Shown here piece after piece: positions 8,891-18,790 of a DNA stretch of 64,000 nt. The stretch lies in NCBI RefSeq assembly GCF_005145025.1, contig NZ_CP039695.1, positions 806,001-870,000 of the forward strand, read 5' to 3'. This DNA comes from Novosphingobium sp. EMRT-2. Its GTDB lineage: Bacteria; Pseudomonadota; Alphaproteobacteria; Sphingomonadales; Sphingomonadaceae. Position 1 is the first letter of the stretch, and each line of letters begins with the position of its first letter. The notes under the pieces were generated by a model that was not told the DNA's origin, ran no database searches, and saw only the letters and a list, made by a program, of their open reading frames with translations. The position numbers were made by a program, and so were the translations under genes.

Positions 8891-9283
8891 ATGTCGTCCC
8901 CTCCCCCGCATGAACCTGGCGCCGGGTTTTCGGCCAGCGAGGCCGATGCTTCGCTGACCGGAACCCTGCGTGCGCTTATCGATGACGGCCAGACGCTGAT
9001 CGAAGCGGAAATGGCCTACGCCCGTGCGCGTGCCGCCTATGGCTGGGGCCGCGCCAAGGGTATCGTCGCGCTGCTGCTGCTGGCCCTCGCCTTCGCGTTC
9101 TTTACGCTGGTGGCGCTGGTGGTTGGCCTGTTGCTGGCGCTGACACCGCTGCTGACCCCGTGGGGCGCGCTGGCAGTCGTCGGACTGGGCCTGGGCGGGC
9201 TTGCCGCCCTGTGCTTCGCCACCGCCGTCCGCCGCTTTCGCAAGGCGCGGGCCGCCCTGCTCGGCAAGGATGCGGGTTCATGA
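8891..9283 (+). CDS. YqjE-like (DUF1469 / phage-holin-III superfamily) membrane protein
   Basis: A 130-residue protein with a soluble N-terminus containing the family-type helix LRALIDDGQTLIEAEMAYARAR. Two hydrophobic segments follow, roughly residues 58-80 and 85-107 (GIVALLLLALAFAFFTLVAL and ALAVVGLGLGGLAALCFA), then a basic tail. This matches the YqjE/Holin-X group. The holin name is historical, and there is no phage gene nearby. It lies 30 bp after the YqjD-like gene and overlaps the next gene by ATGA, the same order as E. coli yqjD-yqjE. Confidence 0.8.
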   Translation: MSSPPPHEPGAGFSASEADASLTGTLRALIDDGQTLIEAEMAYARARAAYGWGRAKGIVALLLLALAFAFFTLVALVVGLLLALTPLLTPWGALAVVGLGLGGLAALCFATAVRRFRKARAALLGKDAGS

Positions 9284-9585
9284 GCGAGCACCGGGACTCC
9301 GCCGTTCTCGAAGAGGCGCGCCTGTTGCGCGAGGAAGCCTGGCAACTGGTGCGCGGCGACGTTGCCGCCCTGCGCGACGGGCTGGCGGAGAAGCCGATAG
9401 GCCGTCGCATCCGGGAACATGCCGCGGACGAAATCGTTGAAACGATCGACATGGCCCGCGATATCGCCAGCGAAAACAAGGCTGTTGTCGGCCTGACGAT
9501 CGCGGCCGTTGCGGGATGGCTATTGCGTGCGCCCTTGTCCCGCATCGCGGGACGCTGGCTGGCCGGCATGGCGCAAGGAGAATGA
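9280..9585 (+). CDS. small membrane protein of the stress operon, unknown function
   Basis: A 101-residue protein beginning at the ATG that overlaps the previous stop codon. The N-terminal 60 residues are charged helix (EEARLLREEAWQLVRGDVAALRDGL). A single hydrophobic segment near residues 68-85 (AVVGLTIAAVAGWLLRAP) precedes a short tail. I do not recognise a named family. The position suggests a YqjK-like accessory in the YqjDE-type operon. The ORF is open further upstream, but that extension overlaps the YqjE-like gene and is a shadow. Confidence 0.75.
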   Translation: MSEHRDSAVLEEARLLREEAWQLVRGDVAALRDGLAEKPIGRRIREHAADEIVETIDMARDIASENKAVVGLTIAAVAGWLLRAPLSRIAGRWLAGMAQGE

Positions 9586-9586
9586 T

Positions 9587-10078
9587 GTGAAAGACGAGAT
9601 CGAAACCGGTGAACTCGATCCCAACGCCGCCGTGCGCGAGAAGATCGAGTCGGCAAAGGCGCGGGTAGCGGCTTCCAGTCCGGCAAAGACCGTGAAGACG
9701 CTGGTCGACGAGCATCCCGTCGCCATGCTGGCGGGCGGAATTCTGCTGGGCGCGCTCGTCGCCCGCGCGTGGCCGAAGCGCCGTTCGGCGGCGAAGGAGG
9801 TCGTGGATTCGCGCCTGGGCAAGCGCGCCGTGGCACTAGCCGCGCTGGGTGCCGAAATCGCGACAGCCTATGCCACCCGCGCCGCCGAAGCCGGGCGCGA
9901 GGGCGTGGCCCGGCTAGAGGACATCGGCGGTTCCGTGGGCGGCAAGATCGCGGAAGGTGGCGAGGAAGCGCGCAAGCGGGCGGTCGATCTGACCGATGTG
10001 GCCGTGTCCTCCGCGCGCGAGGCCGGGGAAACCGCGCTGCGCCGCCTTATCGAAATTGCGACCAGATTGCGCAAATAA
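9587..10078 (+). CDS. membrane-associated hypothetical protein, last gene of stress operon
   Basis: Starts at a GTG preceded by AAGGAG at 6-base spacing, immediately after the previous stop, giving 163 residues. It has a short acidic head, then a hydrophobic segment HPVAMLAGGILLGALVARAWP (about residues 43-63), then a long Ala/Glu/Arg-rich helical tail with regularly spaced charged residues. The membrane segment resembles the DUF883-type anchor, but here it is near the N-terminus. Function is unknown; shared operon and EcfG promoter point to envelope protection under stress. Confidence 0.75.
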   Translation: MKDEIETGELDPNAAVREKIESAKARVAASSPAKTVKTLVDEHPVAMLAGGILLGALVARAWPKRRSAAKEVVDSRLGKRAVALAALGAEIATAYATRAAEAGREGVARLEDIGGSVGGKIAEGGEEARKRAVDLTDVAVSSAREAGETALRRLIEIATRLRK

Positions 10079-10175
10079 CCCAACAAGGGCGCGAATAAGC
10101 CATTCGTCGCACTTGCCATCGCCTCATCATTTTGTCAGTGGCACGCACGTTTCCTCCCCAATGGAAAAGGCTGCC

Positions 10176-10397
10176 ATGCAGAAGCTGCACCTTGTAATGG
10201 GCGGGCGGGTCAAGGACCCGCAGGGCCTCGAATTCGTCGACCTCAACAAGATCGACGTCGTGGGGGTGTTCCCCGACTATCACAGCGCCGAAGAGGCCTG
10301 GCGCGCTGCCGCGCAGCGCACCGTGGACGACGCGGAAATGCGCTATGTGATCGTTCACCTGCACCGGCTGCTCGAACCGGAACTGCCCAAGGCCTGA
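10176..10397 (+). CDS. DUF4170 family small protein
   Basis: A 73-residue protein beginning MQKLHLVMGGRV with DPQGLEFVDLNKIDVVGVFPDY and a C-terminal YVIVHLHRLLEPE. This is the layout of the short alphaproteobacterial DUF4170 proteins, of unknown function. The ATG at 10176 has AAAAGG 5 bases upstream. It lies 97 bp after the stress operon and is closed by a strong terminator. It could be a fifth operon member or have its own promoter. Confidence 0.8.
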   Translation: MQKLHLVMGGRVKDPQGLEFVDLNKIDVVGVFPDYHSAEEAWRAAAQRTVDDAEMRYVIVHLHRLLEPELPKA

Positions 10398-10406
10398 AGC
10401 CAGGCC

Positions 10407-10448
10407 ATACAAAAAAGGCCCCGGAGCGATCCGGGGCCTTTTTTGTAT
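10407..10448 (+). terminator. rho-independent terminator
   Basis: A 19-bp perfect stem (10407-10425 with 10430-10448) around a GCGA tetraloop. The A6 and T6 tracts on the two outer arms make it usable from both strands. It lies 9 bp after the DUF4170 stop. Confidence 0.92.
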
Positions 10449-10453
10449 GATCC

Positions 10454-10557
10454 ACCCGTCATCCCAGCGAAAGCTGGGATCTAAGCCCGATGCGGGGGAA
10501 CATCCGAAAGGCTCGGTCCAACCTCACGAGATCCCAGCTTTCGCTGGGATGACGGGT
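10454..10557. repeat. REPIN-like element: two inverted 29-bp palindromic units
   Basis: The arms at 10454-10482 and 10529-10557 are perfect inverted 29-bp copies. Each arm itself folds as ATCCCAGC-GAAA-GCTGGGAT, an 8-bp stem with a GAAA loop, flanked by ACCCGTC and CT. The spacer is 46 bp. Paired inverted REP units with a hairpin each are the signature of REPIN/BIME elements moved by RAYT (REP-associated tyrosine) transposases. No such transposase is in the window. It fills the gap between convergent DUF4170 and greA. Confidence 0.8.
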
Positions 10558-10585
10558 TGTGAGACAGGGTGTTACGCCCAGAATC

Positions 10586-11062
10586 TCAGATGAATTCGAT
10601 CTTTTCGACGACGTAGAACTTGTCGCCCGACGGCACCGTCACCTCGACCTCGTCTTCCACCTTGCGCCCGATTAGCGCGCGGCCCAGCGGCGAATTGTAG
10701 CTGATGCGGCCCACCTTGGCATCCGCTTCGGCCTGCCCCACGATCTGGTAACGCACGGGCTTGTCGGCATCGTCGAGCAGCGTCACGGTGGCGCCGAACA
10801 CGATGCGATCGCCCGAAAGGCTGGTGGGATCGATGATCTGCGCGCGGCTGATCTTGTCTTCCAGATCGGCGATAGAGGCTTCGACCTGGCCCTGCCGCTC
10901 CTTGGCGGCATGGTATTCGGCGTTTTCGGAAAGATCGCCGTGGGCGCGCGCTTCTTCGATCGCGTCAACGATCTTCGGCCGCTCCTCGCGCAGCGCTTTC
11001 AGCTCGGCAGTCAGCTTTTCATAGCCTTCGGCCAGCATCGGCAGCTTTTCCACACTTGCCAT
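10586..11062 (-). CDS. greA: transcription elongation factor GreA
   Basis: Rescues backtracked RNA polymerase by stimulating transcript cleavage through the secondary channel. The 158-residue product has the N-terminal coiled coil (residues about 10-75) with the acidic tip [13 protein letters not shown], then the globular FKBP-like domain with [16 protein letters not shown] and ending in a short beta strand. Length is normal. It is downstream of carB on the same strand with a 138-bp gap, a common neighbourhood in alphaproteobacteria. Confidence 0.98.
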   Translation of the reverse strand: MASVEKLPMLAEGYEKLTAELKALREERPKIVDAIEEARAHGDLSENAEYHAAKERQGQVEASIADLEDKISRAQIIDPTSLSGDRIVFGATVTLLDDADKPVRYQIVGQAEADAKVGRISYNSPLGRALIGRKVEDEVEVTVPSGDKFYVVEKIEFI

Positions 11063-11200
11063 CCGTCTTCTCTTTCCTTTCGTTCCCCGCCTGCCGCGGC
11101 GTGACGCTACGGCAACCGGGGATAACCGTCCCCAACCGGACGCCGTATCAATCGACCGTCCGGGCTTTCACCGCCGCGATGCTGGGGAACACGTGGAAGC

Positions 11201-14524
<3,324 letters not shown>

Positions 14525-14547
14525 GCGAGGGCCTTATTGTATTGAAG

Positions 14548-14587
14548 CCCTCTCACCCTTCAGGGGGAGAGGGTTGGGAGAGGGGGC
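14548..14587. repeat. left 40-bp inverted repeat of the DUF559 cassette
   Basis: Starts CCCTCTCACCCTTCAGGGGG and is the reverse complement of 14946-14986 except for one G (40 against 41 bp). The outer half is itself a hairpin: CCCTCTC pairs with GAGAGGG and CCCT with AGGG. It begins 24 bp upstream of the carB start. Confidence 0.9.
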
Positions 14588-14596
14588 TGCGATACG

Positions 14597-14974
14597 ATGA
14601 AGCGGCACGAGGGCACGCGAACCCGGGCGCGGGAATTGCGGCGCGAGATGACCGAGCCGGAACGCCGGCTGTGGCAGATCGTTCGCGCCGGTCGTCTCGG
14701 CTTCAAGTTTCAGCGACAGGTCGTGCTTGCGCCGTATATCGCCGACTTCGCCGCGCGCTCGGAACGGCTGGTCATCGAGATCGACGGGGAAACCCACGGT
14801 TCGAACACCGCATACGACGCGCGGCGAACGGCCGACCTGGAGGCGCGCGGCTACCGGGTGCTCCGGTTCACCAACACGGAAGTCATGACCAATCCCGAAG
14901 GCGTCGCGCGGACGATCCTGATGGCTCTGGGGCGGGATCCGGAAAGCCCCCTCTCCCCAACCCTCTCCCCCTGA
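14597..14974 (+). CDS. DUF559 endonuclease-like protein inside inverted repeats
   Basis: A 125-residue protein of the DUF559 (very-short-patch-repair-like) family, which has a PD-(D/E)XK nuclease fold. Visible are MTEPERRLWQIVR at the head, FKFQRQ, the acidic YIADF and IEIDGETH that would hold the metal, and GYRVLRFTNTEV at the tail. The last 11 residues (PESPLSPTLSP) and the stop codon are encoded by the right-hand repeat, so gene and repeat move or evolve together. It is opposite in strand to carA and carB. The target or partner is unknown. Confidence 0.88.
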   Translation: MKRHEGTRTRARELRREMTEPERRLWQIVRAGRLGFKFQRQVVLAPYIADFAARSERLVIEIDGETHGSNTAYDARRTADLEARGYRVLRFTNTEVMTNPEGVARTILMALGRDPESPLSPTLSP

Positions 14975-14986
14975 AGGGTGAGAGGG
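14946..14986. repeat. right 41-bp inverted repeat of the DUF559 cassette
   Basis: Reverse-complement partner of 14548-14587. It contains the DUF559 stop codon at 14972-14974 and ends 17 bp before the end of carA. It could also act as a hairpin for transcripts on either strand. Confidence 0.9.
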
Positions 14987-15003
14987 GGCGAAGGCGGTAA
15001 CGT

Positions 15004-16173
15004 TCATCCCAGCATCCCCACGAACTTCTCGAACAGGTAGAAGCTGTCCTGCGGCCCCGGCGATGCTTCCGGGTGGTATTGCACGCCGAACGCCTTCTTG
15101 CCCGCGATGGCGATGCCGCAGTTCGATCCGTCGAACAGCGAAACGTGGGTTTCGATCACGTTCGCCGGCAGGCTGGCGTTGTCCACCGCGAAGCCGTGGT
15201 TCATGCTGGTGATCTCCACCACGCCCTGCTCCAGCCGCTTGACCGGGTGGTTCGCGCCGCGGTGGCCCTGGTGCATCTTCACCGTCTTCGCGCCGGCGGC
15301 CAGCCCCAGCATCTGGTGACCAAGGCAGATGCCGAAGATCGGCACGTCGCGCTCCAGCAGCGCCTGGATCACGGGCACGGCATAGGCGCCGGTCGCCGCC
15401 GGATCGCCAGGGCCATTCGAGAGGAACACGCCATCGGGATTGAGCGCCAGAATCGTTTCGAGCGAGGTTTCCGCCGGCACCACCGTCACCCCCGCGCCGG
15501 CCTTCACCAGATTGCGGAAGATGTTGTCCTTCGCGCCGAAGTCCATGGCGACGACGTGCGGGCGCTTGTCGTGCGGGGAGCGGCCATAGCCCTGCCCCAG
15601 CCGCCAGACCGAACCCTGCCATTCCTCCTGCCCGTCGCGCGTGACGATGCGGGCAAGGTCCATGCCTTCAAGACCCGGCCAGTTGCGCGCCTTTTCCAGC
15701 AGCGCTTCGATATCGAACTGCCCCTTGGGATCGTGCGCGATCACCGCGTTGGGGGCGCCAGACAGGCGAATGCGGCGGGTCAGCGCGCGGGTGTCGATCC
15801 CGGCAAGGCCGATCTTGCCATGCTTTTCCATCCACGCGGGGAACGTGCCCTGCGCACGGAAGCTGGCGGGCGCGGTCACGTCCTCGCGCACCACACAGCC
15901 GACGGCGCCGGGCACGTCATGGCTTTCCATGTCCTCGGCATTGGTGCCGACATTGCCGATGTGCGGGAACGTGAAGGTGACGATCTGCGCCGCGTAGGAC
16001 GGATCGGTCATCACTTCCTGATAACCGGTCATCGCGGTGTTGAAGCACACCTCGCCCACGGCCGAGCCGACCGCGCCGAAGCCTCGTCCCCACGCGACCG
16101 ATCCATCCGCAAGCACGAGGACTCCCGTCGCGCCTTCTGGTTGAGGCGCGTGCGAAAGTGCGGGGTCGGCCAT
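15004..16173 (-). CDS. carA: carbamoyl-phosphate synthase small (glutaminase) subunit
   Basis: Hydrolyses glutamine and passes ammonia to CarB. The 389-residue product has the N-terminal CPSase_sm domain (GRGFGAVGSAVGEVCFNTAMTGYQE) and the class I amidotransferase domain. That domain has the nucleophile in FGICLGHQ and the His and Glu of the triad in YHPE. It is the upstream gene of the carA-carB pair, now separated from carB by the DUF559 cassette on the other strand. It is divergent from yqeY with 162 bp between the starts. Confidence 0.98.
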   Translation of the reverse strand: MADPALSHAPQPEGATGVLVLADGSVAWGRGFGAVGSAVGEVCFNTAMTGYQEVMTDPSYAAQIVTFTFPHIGNVGTNAEDMESHDVPGAVGCVVREDVTAPASFRAQGTFPAWMEKHGKIGLAGIDTRALTRRIRLSGAPNAVIAHDPKGQFDIEALLEKARNWPGLEGMDLARIVTRDGQEEWQGSVWRLGQGYGRSPHDKRPHVVAMDFGAKDNIFRNLVKAGAGVTVVPAETSLETILALNPDGVFLSNGPGDPAATGAYAVPVIQALLERDVPIFGICLGHQMLGLAAGAKTVKMHQGHRGANHPVKRLEQGVVEITSMNHGFAVDNASLPANVIETHVSLFDGSNCGIAIAGKKAFGVQYHPEASPGPQDSFYLFEKFVGMLG

Positions 16174-16335
16174 GATGTGGGGCGCTCCGTTGGCAAGGGT
16201 TCTGACGATGTCGCTAAGGCTCGCCCGCTAGACCTGCCGCGCCGCACCGTCAACCTAGCGGATTGAGAAAGTTTGTCCTACATGCGTTTCTTCCGCCGGC
16301 TTGCGGCGACCATCCACAGGAAACGTATACACACC

Positions 16336-16791
16336 ATGATCCGCGACTCGATCAAGGCCGCGCAGGTTTCGGCCATGAAGGCGGGCGACAAGGCCCGTCT
16401 TGCCGCCGTCCGCCTCATCCTTGCCAAGCTGAAGGACAAGGACATCGAACTGCGCACCGCCGCTTCCATCCCCGACGACGACGTGGTCGTGGTCGACGTG
16501 CTGCAGAAGATGGCCAAGCAGCGCCGCGAATCGATCACGCTCTACGAACAGGGCGGCCGGCAAGAACTGGCCGAGGTGGAGAAGGCCGAACTCGTGGTGA
16601 TCGAGGAATTCCTCCCCGCGCAGATGAGCGACGATGACGCGAAGGCCGCGATCTCCGCGATCATCGCCGAAACCGGCGCGGTCGGCATGAAGGACATGGG
16701 CAAGGTGGTGGCCGCGCTCAAGGCGAAGCACGGCAGCCAGCTCGACATGGGCAAGGCCAGCGGGCTGGTGAAGGCGGCGCTGGCGGGGTGA
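16336..16791 (+). CDS. GatB/YqeY domain protein
   Basis: A 151-residue YqeY-family protein (IRDSIKAAQVSAMKAGDKARLAAVRLI, YEQGGRQELAEVEKAELVVIEEFLP, GMKDMGKVVAALKAKHG). The domain is shared with the C-terminal tail of the GatB amidotransferase subunit and is thought to contact tRNA. The free-standing protein has no firm function. The ATG at 16336 follows CAGGAAAC; a start at 16273 would add 21 residues outside the family. It leads a unit with dnaG and rpoD, in the place where E. coli has rpsU. Confidence 0.9.
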   Translation: MIRDSIKAAQVSAMKAGDKARLAAVRLILAKLKDKDIELRTAASIPDDDVVVVDVLQKMAKQRRESITLYEQGGRQELAEVEKAELVVIEEFLPAQMSDDDAKAAISAIIAETGAVGMKDMGKVVAALKAKHGSQLDMGKASGLVKAALAG

Positions 16792-16860
16792 CACAAAACT
16801 GCCCTCCCGCCCCCTCCCGCAGGCAGGAGGGGAGTTTGTGGACTCGCCCCCGTCGGGGCG
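16792..16860 (+). promoter_or_regulatory. two hairpins between yqeY and dnaG
   Basis: The outer hairpin pairs 16792-16807 (CACAAAACTGCCCTCC) with 16826-16840, with one bulged A. A second, CGCCCC (16845-16850) with GGGGCG (16855-16860) around CGTC, ends directly at the dnaG Shine-Dalgarno GGAGG. They could act as a partial terminator, RNA processing site or translational brake for dnaG. The first also looks like a mobile palindromic repeat. Confidence 0.55.
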
Positions 16861-16870
16861 GAGGCGCTGC

Positions 16871-18745
16871 ATGAGCCTATCCCCGCAATGGCTGGACGAG
16901 TTGCGCGCCCGCATTTCGCTTTCGGGCGTGATCGGGCGGACGGTGCGCGTGCAGAAGGCGGGGCGGGAGTTCAAGGCGTGCTGTCCGTTCCATAACGAAA
17001 AGACGCCCAGCTTCACGATCAACGACGAAAAGGGCTTCTACCACTGCTTCGGCTGCGGTGCGCACGGGGACGTGATCCGCTGGATGACCGATCACCAGGG
17101 CCTGCCCTTCATGGATGCGGTGAAGGAGCTGGCGGTTGAGGCCGGCATGGAAGTGCCCGCACCCGATCCGCGCATGGCGCAGCGCGCGGAGCAGCAGAAA
17201 TCGCTGCACGACGTGATGGCGGCGGCGCAGGATTTCTTCGTGCGCAGCCTGCACGAGGAGCGTGGCGCGGACGCGCGGCGCTATCTCGCTTCGCGCGGGT
17301 TTCCCGAACGGATCGTGCGCGATTTCGGCTTCGGCTTCGCGCCGGACAGCCGCACCGCGCTGAAGGAGGCGCTTTCCGCCTTTCCCGATGCCATGCTGAT
17401 CGAGGCCGGCCTGCGCATCGTGGTGGATGGCCGCGATCCCTATGACCGGTTCCGGGGACGGCTGATGCTGCCGATCCTCGATCCGCGCGGGCGGGTAATC
17501 GCGTTTGGCGGGCGCATCCTCAGCGCCGAAAAGACAGACGCGCCCAAGTACCTCAATTCGCCCGACACGCCGCTGTTCGACAAGGGCCGCACGGTTTACA
17601 ACCTGCATCGCGCCGCGCCGGCCGCGCGCAATGCCGGGCGGATCGTCGTCGTCGAAGGCTACATGGACGTGGTGGCGCTGGCGGCGGCGGGGATCACCGA
17701 GGCGGTCGCGCCGCTGGGCACCGCGCTAACGGAACGCCAGATAGAACGGCTGTGGCGCGTGGTCGAATGCCCGACGCTGTGCTTCGATGGCGATGCCGCG
17801 GGGCAACGCGCGGCGATGCGGGCGATCACCCGCGCCCTGCCCCTGCTCCGCCCCGGCCAAAGCCTGCGCATCGTTACCCTGCCCGGCGGCATGGACCCGG
17901 ACGACGTGGTCAAGCGCGACGGGCCGCAGGCGATGGAAGCCCTGCTGGGCGAGGCACGGAGCCTGATCGACGTGCTGTGGGCCGCCGAACGCGATGCCCT
18001 GCCGCTGACGACGCCCGAGGACAAGGCCGGGCTGAAGGCGCGGCTGATGGCGCATTGCGACACCATCCAGCACCCGGACATCAAAGCGCTCTACCGCCGC
18101 GATCTCAACGAGCGGTTCGGCGAACTCGCCTTCGCCCGCAAGGAACGCGCGCCGTTCCAGCCCCGCCAGGGCGGCGGCCCCGCACCGCGCGGCAAAGGGC
18201 AGCCGTGGAAACCCGCGCCGCCGCCCTTGCCCGCCGAACAGGCGAACCGCCTGCAACAGCGGGTGGGCACGCGCGACCGGCTGATCGCCGCCGTGATCGC
18301 CGGGCTGGTCGAGCAGCCCGATCTTATCGCGGCCCATGCCGAAAGCCTCGCGCGACTGCATCCGGCGGAAGCGGACATGGCGGCCACGCTCGATGCCTTG
18401 CTGGTGCTGGCCGATTCGCCCGGCCCATCGGGCGCCGCTCTTGAAAGCGAACATATCCGGACCATATTGCAGGAGCGGCGTCTGCGCACGCCGACCGCAA
18501 CGGATTTTGGTGAGATTCGATTCGGCTTTCTCGCGAAGCGGGAAGGCAGCGCCGGGGAATTGGCCGACGCGATTGCGCTTCTGGTGGAGCTTCCGGAGGT
18601 GGAATCGGCGCTGGAAGAGGCCAATCGGCGCTATCAGGCCGAACTTACCCCCGAAACCGAAGCGGAAAAAGAACGTTTGCGCGAACGAAGGCTGGCCTTG
18701 TTTGCCCGGTTGGGGCAAATGGGTCGCGTTCGTGCTTCGTTATAA
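16871..18745 (+). CDS. dnaG: DNA primase
   Basis: Synthesises RNA primers for replication at the DnaB helicase. With the ATG at 16871 (GGAGG 7 bases upstream) the protein has 624 residues. The CHC2 zinc finger is intact: C38, H41, C59 and C62. The TOPRIM core follows with VVEGYMDVVALAAAGI and CFDGDAAGQRAA carrying the metal-binding acidic residues. The variable C-terminal region binds helicase. A start at 16838 would place the ribosome-binding site inside the gene. It is followed 45 bp later by rpoD. Confidence 0.97.
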   Translation: MSLSPQWLDELRARISLSGVIGRTVRVQKAGREFKACCPFHNEKTPSFTINDEKGFYHCFGCGAHGDVIRWMTDHQGLPFMDAVKELAVEAGMEVPAPDPRMAQRAEQQKSLHDVMAAAQDFFVRSLHEERGADARRYLASRGFPERIVRDFGFGFAPDSRTALKEALSAFPDAMLIEAGLRIVVDGRDPYDRFRGRLMLPILDPRGRVIAFGGRILSAEKTDAPKYLNSPDTPLFDKGRTVYNLHRAAPAARNAGRIVVVEGYMDVVALAAAGITEAVAPLGTALTERQIERLWRVVECPTLCFDGDAAGQRAAMRAITRALPLLRPGQSLRIVTLPGGMDPDDVVKRDGPQAMEALLGEARSLIDVLWAAERDALPLTTPEDKAGLKARLMAHCDTIQHPDIKALYRRDLNERFGELAFARKERAPFQPRQGGGPAPRGKGQPWKPAPPPLPAEQANRLQQRVGTRDRLIAAVIAGLVEQPDLIAAHAESLARLHPAEADMAATLDALLVLADSPGPSGAALESEHIRTILQERRLRTPTATDFGEIRFGFLAKREGSAGELADAIALLVELPEVESALEEANRRYQAELTPETEAEKERLRERRLALFARLGQMGRVRASL

Positions 18746-18746
18746 T
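18741..18746 (+). promoter_or_regulatory. candidate -10 element for rpoD
   Basis: A perfect TATAAT overlaps the dnaG stop codon, 45 bp before the rpoD ATG. No convincing -35 hexamer is seen at 16-18 bp, so it may be activator-dependent or chance. An internal rpoD promoter near the end of dnaG would parallel E. coli. Confidence 0.35.
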
Positions 18747-18790
18747 TGTAAGACGCAACGACAGCTCGAACAAAGTGGTATCGGGGTTCA

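Noticed and set aside
8891..9283. Phage holin suggesting a prophage
   Set aside because: The protein belongs to the chromosomal YqjE-like group; no phage structural, integrase or lysis gene is nearby and the operon has a YqjD-like neighbour.
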